NCBI GenBank assembly: GCA_016618085.1
Contig: JABLTG010000282.1
Span: 1-14,966, forward strand
Source of the DNA: Neovahlkampfia damariscottae
Lineage: Eukaryota; Heterolobosea; Selenaionea; Neovahlkampfiida; Neovahlkampfiidae
DNA length: 14,966 nt
Direction of reading: 5' to 3'
Both the position numbers and the translations under genes were made by a program. Below the pieces are notes generated by a model, which did no database searches, was not told where the DNA came from, and worked only from the letters and a program-made list of their open reading frames with translations. Below, piece by piece: positions 7,398-14,966 of this stretch. Every line of letters begins with the position of its first letter. The first letter of the stretch is position 1.

Positions 7398-9505
7398 TTA
7401 TAAAAAATTCTTCATGATATGCTCTAAATCTTGGTCATTTCTCAATACTTCTGGAAATTTTGAATCATCATTATTTTCGTCAGGAGTAACAGGTTTCAAT
7501 AAACTTGATGAAGAATTTGTCATCCCAACATTTGATGTTTGATTTGATATTTTTGATGGTGGATTTGGTTGTGTGGAATTCTTTTTCTTTTTCTTTGATT
7601 TTTGTTGAATTTGATTTTTTGGTTTGAATGTATAAGGGATTTGATTTGGTACATTTTTCCATTTTATAGGAACGTATGGTATAGATAGGATATCACTTGA
7701 AGCAGCATTTCTAAAATCATAGTGCAAATCATATGTGGAGTTTTCTTGTGAAACATTTTCAAAAATTGAAAATTTTTCATCTGAATCTGTTAAATGAGAA
7801 ACCAAATATTGACCAATTGGTAAATCATTCAATTTTTCTAATATTGTATAAAATAATTTGATTGATTGTTCAGGTCTGATGAAATTTAAATATTAAAATG
7901 AAATGACAAACCTAAAAATTAAATTTTCAACATTTTTAGTTTCAATTGAAATCAATTCATTATTTTGAGGTGATATTCTTGATATATATAATTGAGTATC
8001 ATGTCTAATATATGTATATGCCCAATTTCTTGCTAATTCACTCCATGTAAATTCTTCTTCACCTTTTTGTGGAAAATATTCTGGTTTAGTTTTAATACCA
8101 ACATATGAGAATTTCTAATTGATTAAAAATAAAAAAATATTACAGATGGTTTTAATTCATCAGGTACAACAGCATCCAATTTTGTTCTAATCAAAAGTTT
8201 AAATTTTCCTAAATTCCAACAAGTATAAGTATAATTTTCAATTTTTGAAATGAAATCTTCAAATTTTTGTGAATTTGAATTATTTTTATTAAAATCAACA
8301 ACAGGTGATTCTTTTGACATATTAATTCCAATATTTTTAAATGATAAATTATAAAAATTTTGATTTTTTTCTTTAATTGTATATTTCTTTTTTAAAATTG
8401 GTTTATCAAAGAAAATAGTTTTCCGACCATCAATTAATTTAATTTTAATTGGAATACAAAATTCTTTTGAAATATCAATAATTGAACAAAATGAACTTGA
8501 CGAAATAATAAAAGGAATTTGAAATTGTTTTGAAATATCTTCTGCAACTGGATCTGAACTTAATTCAGGCATTGATCTTTTAATCCATTCATTTTTTAAT
8601 AAATCATCATTATTTAATTGATATACTTCATTTTGAATTGGGAATTTTAAATTCTTTTTAAAAATTGATTTTTCTAAAGTATTAACTTTACCCAATTGAA
8701 TTATAATTTCAGGATTGGATAAAATTGGATCATTTTTTTCAAGTTTTATTTTTTTTATATTTAAAACTTGATTCGTTTTATAATAATTTGGTAAACAAAG
8801 AATTCGTTTTTTTTTAAATTCAAATATTTGTTCAATTTGATTTAAAACTTTTGGATGTATAAAATTAAATTCATCTTTCTTTTGTAATGCTTCATTATAC
8901 TCTTTTCTTTTAAATTCGGTTTGCTCTTTTAAAACAAAATTTCTTAAATAAGAATATCTTTCTAATTGTTTCGCATATAAATTCTTTTGAAATGGATTTT
9001 GTTGAACTTCTAAATATATTTTTTCTAAATTTAAGAATTCTTTATGTTCTAATTGATTTAAATATTGAGAAGATACTTCTTTTTGATTCATTTCTTGTTT
9101 TTTAGTTGTCATTTTATTTGATTTTTCAATAGAAGGAATAACTGTTGTATTTTGTAATTTTTTCTTTTCTTGTATTTTTTCTATTATTTTATGTTCATTT
9201 TGATTCAATAAATTTTTAAACTTCTCCTCAGAAATTGAATATTTTTCAAATTGTTTTAAATTAATTGAAGGTAATTTTGAAAATGTTTTAAAATTATAAA
9301 AATCATTTAACTCTTTCGAAAAATCATCTAATTCTAATTTAGTATGACCATTACAAATATCAGACAGTTCTTCATCCTTTTTTTTTTAAAATAATTTTAA
9401 AGATACTGATATATCATCTGGTATACTACCTATAGATCCTAGTGTTGGTGATAAAGGTGGAGGTCTTTGCATGTCCAAACAAAATTTTTCAATTTCTTCG
9501 TTCAT
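7398..9505 (-). CDS. possible little elongation complex subunit 2 (ICE2/NARG2 C-terminal domain) protein, 4 exons
   Basis: Exons 9505-9407, 9376-8144, 8114-7912 and 7875-7398; introns of 30, 29 and 36 nt; all phases agree; 670 aa. The N-terminal two thirds are lysine- and glutamate-rich, helical and without a recognisable domain. From about residue 430 a conserved-looking region begins: WNLGKFKLLIRTKLDAVVPD, then YFPQKGEEEFTWSELARNWA, then LNDLPIGQYLVSHLTDSD, then YDLHYDF..VPIKWKNVPNQIPYTFKP. The order and character of these blocks recall the NARG2_C domain of ICE2, a partner of ELL in Pol II transcription of small nuclear RNA genes. This rests on remembered family character, not a search, so it is tentative. 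The tail is basic and S/N-rich. The gene model is firm; the function is not. Confidence 0.6.
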
Positions 9506-9526
9506 TTTGATTCAACAATCAATTTA

Positions 9527-9535
9527 ATTGGTCAA
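9527..9535 (-). promoter_or_regulatory. TTRACCAAT element (TTGACCAAT on minus strand)
   Basis: 21 bp upstream of the ATG at 9505 of the ICE2-like gene. It also lies just ahead of the decayed + strand gene at 9545, so it could once have served both. Confidence 0.5.
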
Positions 9536-9544
9536 TTGTGATAT

Positions 9545-10112
9545 GTCAAAGGAGACGAATTTGAGAAAGTACATGAATTCATTTCAGTAACAGTTGAAGA
9601 ATGGTTGGAAATAAAATCAATGTCTCCAGTAAAAAAAGAATACTTTCCAATTTCAGAAGAACAGAAAGTATAGTAGATTTTGGAAATACTAAAAGTATTG
9701 TTTGAAAAAACAAGGAAAATAAGAAAAAATATCTAACAAGTGTTGCATTAAAAATACAAACAAGAACAGGGGAACTGATTTTTTTATTTTTGAAAAAGAT
9801 TCAAAAACATAAGTATTTTTACAGCCAAGATGGAAAATCCAGAGATCTTCTGAGAACGAGGAAAATTTCTGATATGGGGGTGTTTATGTCCATAATGATT
9901 ATTATTTAGTTGGAAAATTTCATATTGATCAAATAATTTAGAAATGAATTAAAATTGGATTATTGAAAGAGCAAAAAATTTTTTTAGATCAAGATCAAGA
10001 TCTGCAAGTTTATCAAAAAAAACAAGATGAACATACAATGAAATTAAGATCATCAGATGAATCGCAAAGTGAAAATCATATCCAAAAAGAACATCAAAAA
10101 AAAGGGGTTTAA
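9545..10112 (+). pseudogene. decayed protein-coding gene, unknown family
   Basis: Consecutive protein-like segments lie in shifted frames. Frame 2 from 9545 includes VEEWLEIKSMSPVKKEYFPI. Frame 1 from about 9670 includes IVDFGNTKSIV, an in-frame TGA, then KKYLTSVALKIQTRTG. Frame 0 from 9777 includes DFFIFEKDSKT, TAA, VFLQPRWKIQRSSENEENF, TGA, then YGGVYVHNDYYLVGKFHIDQ. It continues past TAG and TGA to a glutamine-rich end at TAA 10110-10112. At least two frameshifts and several stops of all three types, with no GT..AG pairs that repair them, mark a dead gene rather than missed introns. No ATG opens it in frame. I do not recognise the family. Confidence 0.6.
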
Positions 10113-10209
10113 ACTGAATTTAGATTGTAATCATGTTTTGATTGTAGAATAATAAATTTTCAATTTTCAAATTGGATTCAATTTCTTCATTTTTTTTGCT
10201 TCAATTTTA

Positions 10210-10218
10210 TTAACCAAT
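10210..10218 (+). promoter_or_regulatory. TTRACCAAT element (TTAACCAAT)
   Basis: 12 bp upstream of the ATG at 10231. This short distance implies either a very short 5' UTR or an initiator-like role. Confidence 0.5.
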
Positions 10219-10230
10219 CAAATTTATCAA

Positions 10231-11094
10231 ATGTATAACTTCACAACACAAGCAGTGCTGCCATTGAAGAGTTTTGCATCTTCATTACTACCAAATTTTT
10301 TACAACCTTATAGAATATTAATAGAGAATGTATTCAGTTACGTATTTTTACCATTTTTCTTTTATTTTACTGCAATACCTTTTATTGTCAGATTCATATG
10401 TGTTCCACTTGTTAATAAAACATTAACCTGGAATAAACATAAAATAAGATGGGATAAACAACAATTTAAAACCCATTTAACATGTAGTATATGTATTATG
10501 AAAAAAGATAAAGAAACAAATATAAAAAGATTTCAACTACGAACATTATTTGAAAGAAATATTGTTGATATTCTATATAGAAATATGAATGCAACACATA
10601 ATGGTTTGTGAATCAAAGTTTTAATATTTTTAGTTTTACAAGCAGCAAAAGCTACTACAGTTGATAATTCATGGTTAATATTTCCTGAAGGATCAAGTTC
10701 TTGGATGATTTTTAATTCATTATTAAATAATATAAGTGAGCATTTTTCATTGGGTCATTTAGCTTATGATTTAGATTGCCCTGTAAAAACAGAATGGTAT
10801 ATTTTTGGAATTACTTATGCAAAGAATTCTGAGATTCCATTTCGAAAATTAAGAATTTTTTTAATGAAAGAGAGTACTTTATTAGAAATGAATGAAAATG
10901 ATAAAGAACCTGAATTTGAAAGTTCAAAACATAATTTAACTTATCAAGCAATTCAATCCATGAGTTATATGGTTAAAAGATTTCGTGGATATTCAATAAA
11001 CAAAAAATTAAATGAAAAATATAAGTTCCAAAAATTTAATCAAACATTTCATAGAATTTGTTTGTCATTTCCAATGATAAACAAAGTAGAATAA
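10231..11094 (+). CDS. PlsC-like (LPLAT superfamily) membrane acyltransferase, tentative, 2 exons
   Basis: Exons 10231-10603 and 10634-11094; 30-nt intron that begins GTTTG and carries an in-frame TGA; 277 aa. A hydrophobic stretch at about residues 33-60 is followed by NKHKIRWD, which contains H70-X4-D75. LFERN (about 106-110) sits where the family's second motif would be, and FPEGSSSW starts at 141. The 71-residue spacing between the HX4D histidine and FPEG matches glycerolipid acyltransferases, and GHLAYDLDCPVKTEWYIFGI follows as the expected substrate-channel strand region. Enzymes of this superfamily acylate lysophosphatidate or related lipids at ER or mitochondrial membranes. The motifs are degenerate (NKH rather than NH, FPEGS rather than FPEGT), so the family call is moderate and the substrate unknown. 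The stop is 2 bp from the stop of GPI1. Confidence 0.6.
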
Positions 11095-11096
11095 AA

Positions 11097-12845
11097 TTAA
11101 TTAATACTTGTTTGATTTTTAAAATAATTAAATAATGGATGATCAATTTCAAATATAATTTCATTTTTAAATTTTGAACTTGAAACGAATAAAACTCTTG
11201 GTAATAATTCACCTTTTATAAATTTTCTTAAAATTTCAATAATATTAAATTCAAAAATTGAAATATCTTTTTCAAATATTATAATATTCCAATATGAAAC
11301 TAATTTCTTTTTTAATTCAAAATGAATTTCATTTCCATCTTTAAATAGATAATTTAAATAATACCCATTGGTTAAACTTGATGGTTTAATTAATTTTAAA
11401 AAGAAAAAATAAATTGGAAAAATATTAAATGATTCAATAATAATTCCAAATAAATTTTGAATCAAATTTAAAAATATTCTGAAAACAGCAAATGAAAAAT
11501 AATAAACTGAAATAGTTGGAAATAAAAATACAAATAAAGTAAATAATATAGTTCCCAAAATCATTTGAGAAGATGAATAATAATAAATATCAATTCTGTT
11601 TCTTAATTGATTAAATTTCCAACCTCGAAAAAATCTCCAAAATGATATTATTCCAGCTAATTGATATGAATAAATTTTTGAAAAAACTACATAAAAAATA
11701 AAAATAAAAGATCCAATAATTAATCCAAATACATCACGTAACATTGAAATTAAAAATGAAAATCCTAATAATCCACAAATTAAAATTAAATAAATTATAT
11801 ATTTTAAATTAAAAAGTTCAATTAAATTTGTCCAAATTTCAAATGAATCCAAAATCATATTCCCAAGAAATGAACTTAAATTTTCGTTTAATTTTAAACC
11901 ACCTGGCCATCCATCTATTAACCATTTTATATGAGATATAAAATAAGTTTTAAAGAAATTTAAAACATTAAATACCAATCCTTCAATTTGATCGATATTT
12001 TTTAAACAATAAATTGTAATAAATATTCCAATAATTAAATCAATAAAGAATCTAAATGATGTTTCATGAAATTTTAATTTTTTTAATTTCATTTTATTGA
12101 TAAAATTTAATCTTGAATTTAATTGATTTCCAAAAGAAGTCATATTTCTTAAATTAAAAAAATTTGAACTAAAAATATTGATTTTTTTGTTTGAATAAGT
12201 TTCTTGTTTAAATCCCTCTGGAGTGTTAATTTCTCTCTCTTCTTCTGTTGAAGATGTGGTTGATGTGATCGTAAAAAATAAAAAAATTCCTTTGAATAAA
12301 AATTGAATGATCAAAACAAAAACTAAAAATATTTCAAATATTTGTTGAAACAGTATAATCAAAACTTTTAAAATAAAATTTTGTAAACTTTCAAATTTCT
12401 CTTTGAATCTCTTTTTTTCATTATTTTCAATAATTCTATCAATAAAATTCGAAACACTGAAAATTTCATCATCTCTGTCTTTATCACAAGTAAAATCATA
12501 TGTTCTTTTAAGAGGAAAATAATGAATATAAAACAAAAATTCTTCTTTTTTTCGACCATTAAAATTTCTTCATTTTTTAACATTCACTTTTTAGTCTTAC
12601 TTGATTTTTAATTTATTTTTTTCAATAAAAAATTGAAATTTATATTGTTTGTTGAGATCTGAGGATCCTAAAATTTCTGGTTGATCTTTTTGATTGAGAA
12701 ACTGTTGTGAAATATTTTTGTTTGAAAAGTGAGACAAACAAAAAGTAGTTTCGTTAATAATCCATCCATAGAAAAACTTAGGTGTTTTCATCAAATTATA
12801 ATTCAATTTTGGACAATAAATTTTGATAAGATCATTCACACTCAT
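11097..12845 (-). CDS. GPI1/PIGQ: GPI-GlcNAc transferase subunit Gpi1/PIG-Q, 2 exons
   Basis: Exons 12845-12601 and 12567-11097; 33-nt intron with an immediate in-frame TAA; 571 aa. The family blocks are clear: WLIDGWPGGLKLNENLSSFL (about 297-316), RGWKFNQLRNRID (396-408), and LGTILFTLFVFLFPT (419-433) followed by an aromatic-rich membrane stretch. Many further hydrophobic segments fit a multi-pass ER protein, and the N-terminal PKFFYGWIIN fits the family's cytosolic lead-in. Gpi1/PIG-Q supports the GPI-N-acetylglucosaminyltransferase complex, which adds GlcNAc to phosphatidylinositol in the first step of GPI-anchor synthesis. The length is close to that of the yeast protein. An out-of-frame ATG lies 4 nt upstream of the chosen start, whose frame continues correctly into exon 2. 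Confidence 0.92.
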
Positions 12846-12868
12846 TCATCAAAAAGTTAACAAAGTAT

Positions 12869-12877
12869 TTGACCAAT
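12869..12877 (+). promoter_or_regulatory. TTRACCAAT element (TTGACCAAT)
   Basis: 23 bp upstream of the GPI1 ATG (12845), in reverse orientation relative to that gene. It lies in the 75-bp gap between the MOG1 stop and the GPI1 start. Confidence 0.5.
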
Positions 12878-12920
12878 CCAAAAACAACAAAATTAAATGA
12901 AAAAATAAGTCAAATTTTAA

Positions 12921-13418
12921 TTATTTAAATAAACTCCAATCTTTAATTTCTAATGTATGAAATATTTTCAAAAGTGGCTCTAGATTTTTTATTTCATTTT
13001 GAGAAGTATAACAAATTAATAAATCTGTTGATACTTTCTTTAATCTTATGATCACCAATAAAATATATACATCATCTTGTAATCCTTGAAGACAAGTCAC
13101 ATAATTTGACCTATTGTAAAAAAGGTAAATGTTTTTTTTTTGAACTAACTGGAATTTTGGAAATTCTTGAAGTTGTTCGATTTTAAAAATTTGATTATTT
13201 GTTGATTTGACCATGGTACATAATTCTTCAAAATGGAATTTTGCAGAATCTTCATCTTTTGTTTCAACTGATTCCAAAAGATCGAAAATTAATCCTTCTT
13301 TTGAATCAAAATCCGAAAACATTTCTTGTGTATCCGGTACTGGTCTTAAATCACTGCAGTCAATGAATCTTTCTTCCAGTTCAACAACCGCTGCTCCACC
13401 ATACAATTCTCTTTTCAT
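12921..13418 (-). CDS. MOG1: Ran-binding protein Mog1 / RANGRF
   Basis: The ORF encodes 165 aa if unspliced. The N-terminus has the Mog1 signature: RELYGGAAVVEL (3-14), then FIDCSDLRPVPDTQEMF (18-34), then a strand and helix with LIFDLLESV. The C-terminal half has YVTCLQGLQDD and IRLKKVSTDLLICY, the equivalent of the family's conserved strand before the last helix. Mog1 binds Ran and promotes nucleotide release during nuclear transport. A possible 39-nt intron (13149-13111, GTTAG...ATAG) could be removed in frame to give 152 aa, joining PKF to SNYVTCLQG. That stretch is A/T-run rich and stop-free, so both forms are readable. TTGACCAAT lies 11 bp upstream of the ATG. Confidence 0.9.
   Translation of the reverse strand: MKRELYGGAAVVELEERFIDCSDLRPVPDTQEMFSDFDSKEGLIFDLLESVETKDEDSAKFHFEELCTMVKSTNNQIFKIEQLQEFPKFQLVQKKNIYLFYNRSNYVTCLQGLQDDVYILLVIIRLKKVSTDLLICYTSQNEIKNLEPLLKIFHTLEIKDWSLFK
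13111..13149 (-). other. possible 39-nt in-frame intron within MOG1
   Basis: GT..AG bounded, with a run of 10 A and a T-rich end before ACAATAG. The length is a multiple of three and it has no in-frame stop, so the protein reads through either way. The peptide it would encode (QLVQKKNIYLFYNR) lies where Mog1 proteins have a variable linker. Confidence 0.45.
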
Positions 13419-13579
13419 TGTCGGTTATTTTGACCAATAAAATGTATTGGAGTAGTTGGAGGCCTAAGTTTGTTTACTAAGAGTAAATTTTGGAACTGGA
13501 CCAATATGAAAATTCCAGTATAAAGCCAACCACCAATAGCAGCCAGAACCAAAGAAATTATAAAACTAACCTCTGTGCG
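13415..13579 (-). other. 54-residue open frame with one TM segment, no ATG; possible 3' exon
   Basis: Open from just after a TAA to TGA 13417-13415, which overlaps the MOG1 start as ATGA. It reads VSFIISLVLAAIGGWLYTGI... then NKLRPPTTPIHFIGQ, like the tail of a small membrane protein. No ATG (CAT on the + strand) occurs between its open end and 13879. It would therefore need an upstream exon, possibly joined at the CACAG acceptor near 13573. It also overlaps the MOG1 promoter element, which argues against it. Low confidence. Confidence 0.25.
13430..13438 (+). promoter_or_regulatory. TTRACCAAT element (TTGACCAAT)
   Basis: 11 bp upstream of the MOG1 ATG (13418), in reverse orientation relative to that gene. 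Confidence 0.5.
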
Positions 13580-13587
13580 TTAATCAA

Positions 13588-13716
13588 ATGAACAGTTCAG
13601 GAAATCAAGAAACAATAACAACCAGCGGCTACAAATCAACTTTCAAAATTTTGGAAACTGAATGTAGTTTGAAGGATTTATATATTTTGTATTTGTTTTT
13701 ACAATTTGGAATTTGA
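13588..13716 (+). other. 42-codon ORF in otherwise unassigned region
   Basis: The ATG opens MNSSGNQETITTSGYKSTFK and the ORF ends LYILYLFLQFGI. The composition is protein-like, and CCAAT lies at 13533-13537. I could not join it to further exons by GT..AG pairs in phase. It may be a first exon, a small gene or a remnant. Confidence 0.25.
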
Positions 13717-14197
13717 AATAAAAATGAAGAAGTGTAGAATAAAGTTGTTGTAAAGAGATTGAATTAATGTATTTTTAATTTGATTAGTGAAGGTAATTGA
13801 TTTGAAAATAACTTTAAAAATAGAGGTGGTTTGAAGACGGCAAAAAATAATGGATTTTTCCTGAACTCTGGAATAGTTCATGGGTTTTGAATTATTTTTC
13901 AGGAAATTTGAGGTGGTGGTAATTCCAAGATGGTAATTTATTTAATTAAGCATTTAGAAATTACATACATAAAATATAAGTGAAAACGACTGAGAACCAA
14001 AGAAAATATTTGTAAATTAAACAAAAATATGAAGAAAATAAAGAAAAAAAGAGAGCAAAAGAATATTACCAAAAAAATCATACTTTGATCCACAAATATT
14101 GAAAGCAGTAAACTGCCAGATCAAATAAATCTCTTTTAGACCAATAGAAAAATTCCGTTGCAATTCATGATCCCACTAATTTGGCCAACAGAATAAG
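13717..14197. other. unassigned AT-rich region
   Basis: Frequent stops in all frames on the + strand and no tRNA-like B box. A minus-strand 60-codon ORF at 13881-13699 has an ATG but low-complexity content and no family likeness. TTAGACCAAT at 14136-14145 may belong to the promoter of the next gene. Confidence 0.4.
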
Positions 14198-14547
14198 ATG
14201 GAACGGAGTACAGACGACCTTATTTGCAGTATGTTTTATCTAAAGTCACTTGTGATGATGTTTCTGAGAACATAATTTCTTTTTTACCAGACCAAAGATG
14301 GGATTTCGTGTTTACACTGAAAATAACAAAAAGAGATGACTTTTATCTAAAACTTTGTCTCAAAAGTTTTTTCAAAGACTCGTTCAAATCAGGTGAACTG
14401 ATTTTCTTCAATATTACAACCAGGCAAGCTTTGATGTTTCTTTCAGATTTTTTTGTCACATTCAAAGGTCATGTCAAAGTCATTGGTATTCAACAGTGTT
14501 ACCTGCAAACAAACGAGTTCGAGTTTTACTCAAATGAAATTTTTTAA
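14198..14547 (+). CDS. F-box-like short protein, start and splicing uncertain
   Basis: A clear frame runs from about 14224 to TAA 14547. It includes TCDDVSENIISFLPDQRWDF and DFYLKLCLKSFFKDSFKSG, with an F-box-like opening (DDVxxNIISFLP), and then a leucine/phenylalanine-rich stretch. The frame has no ATG at its start. An ATG at 14198 (MERSTDDLIC) joins it in phase only if a 17-nt GT..AG segment (14229-14245) is removed, giving 110 aa. That is much shorter than the 28-44 nt introns elsewhere in the window. Alternatives are a missed upstream exon or a truncated pseudogene. A CCAAT lies at 14141-14145. If it is an F-box, it would bind Skp1. Confidence 0.4.
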
Positions 14548-14583
14548 AAAAAAGAATAAAGTCTGGAAATTTTTAATAATGTT

Positions 14584-14935
14584 TCATTCCAAATTTTTAT
14601 CATCCAAAAAGTCTTTTTTGTACAAGAAGAGGATTTTTTCTTGGTCAGTTGCTGGTATTTTAAATTTTTCAAATTGTTTTTTCCAATCCCAGTCCACTTT
14701 CTCTTTGTTGTTTTTCTCATATTCCTCCAGCTCTTTGGATTTTTCAATAATTTCAAATTCCAGAGTTACGAAATTAATTTTCATCGAGATTGGAACAATA
14801 CCATGTTTTTCAAGAAAATTATATAAGTGTTCAAACATTGAGAAAATTTCAGAAATGCAATTAAAGAGTTTCATCCAAATTCTTTTATTTTCATTGATGA
14901 AAGTAGTTTTGATTTTAAAATTATGAGTGTAATTT
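14584..14935 (-). CDS. 3' exon of an unrecognised gene continuing beyond the right edge
   Basis: The frame is open from TGA at 14584 upstream past the ATG at 14874. It runs through 20 more protein-like codons (NFKIKTTFINENKRIW) to an AG acceptor at 14937-14936. The acceptor is preceded by TTAATATTA, like the branch-like text in the other small introns. The visible 116-residue product has a hydrophobic/aromatic part (CISEIFSMFEHLYNFLEKHG), a strand-like part, then a charged helix and the end KDFLDDKNLE. No family recognised. It converges on the F-box-like gene, with stops 36 bp apart. The donor of this intron lies outside the window. Confidence 0.6.
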
Positions 14936-14966
14936 CTTTAATATTAATTTTTTAGAGAAATTATGG

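Noticed and set aside
9545-10112. Introns or a reassigned stop codon explaining the breaks
   Set aside because: All three stop types occur in the frames, true genes nearby use TAA, TAG and TGA as terminators, and frameshifts remain after any plausible splicing.
12368-12583. A minus-strand ORF overlapping the GPI1 N-terminal part
   Set aside because: Shadow frame; the GPI1 frame continues upstream through an intron with correct phase, and this one has no family features.
13699-13881. A minus-strand 60-codon ORF with ATG as a first exon for the open frame at 13579
   Set aside because: I tried several GT..AG joins (including a 45-nt one after SNSK); all ran into a stop or the wrong phase before 13579.
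14453-14926. Long + strand ORF at the right edge
   Set aside because: S/F/L-rich antisense of the minus-strand exon 14584-14935, whose frame has better protein character and a proper stop.
1-14966. tRNA, rRNA, CRISPR array, bacterial operon signals
   Set aside because: No tRNA B box with a cloverleaf partner, no rRNA-like GC-rich block, no regular spacer array; the genes are eukaryotic with introns.

Overview
The window is a compact, very AT-rich (roughly 27% GC by eye) stretch of nuclear DNA from a microbial eukaryote. The evidence is spliceosomal introns with GT...AG borders, eukaryote-only proteins (Gpi1/PIG-Q, Mog1, a DDX47/Rrp3 helicase) and a bacterial-type ribosomal protein uL4 that has acquired a mitochondrial presequence. 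All reading frames fit the standard genetic code. The mitoribosomal protein implies a mitochondrion with its own ribosomes. I cannot name the species; an F-box-like gene and a DUF4116-like protein suggest a free-living amoeboid or flagellate protist, but that is a guess.

Layout, left to right. 3-326: 3' end of an unknown gene. 592-1685: an inverted-repeat-bounded unit carrying a frameshifted F-box-like gene. 1686-2124: apparently decayed sequence. 2125-3812 (-): DDX47/Rrp3-type DEAD-box helicase with 8 exons. 3878-4522 (+): DUF4116-like protein. 4544-4937 (-): small one-TM protein. 5092-6062 (+): mitochondrial uL4. 6171-7370 (+): coiled-coil, charged protein. 7398-9505 (-): 670-aa protein resembling the C-terminus of little elongation complex subunit 2. 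9545-10112 (+): decayed gene. 10231-11094 (+): PlsC-like acyltransferase candidate. 11097-12845 (-): GPI1/PIG-Q. 12921-13418 (-): Mog1. 13440-14197: mostly unassigned, with two weak ORFs. 14198-14547 (+): F-box-like ORF. 14584 to beyond 14936 (-): 5'-truncated unknown gene.

Genes are not arranged by function; these are mostly single-copy housekeeping genes packed head-to-head and tail-to-tail. Convergent stop codons lie only 2-36 bp apart. I reconstructed 15 introns of 28-44 nt by joining frames and checking phase. All six whose length is a multiple of three (other than one doubtful case in Mog1) contain an in-frame stop. Almost every start codon has a CCAAT element within about 60 bp. Six of the intergenic copies share the longer core TTRACCAAT, in either orientation, which looks like a shared core promoter element. 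These two genome-wide-looking rules and the inverted-repeat unit are the most interesting parts of the window.
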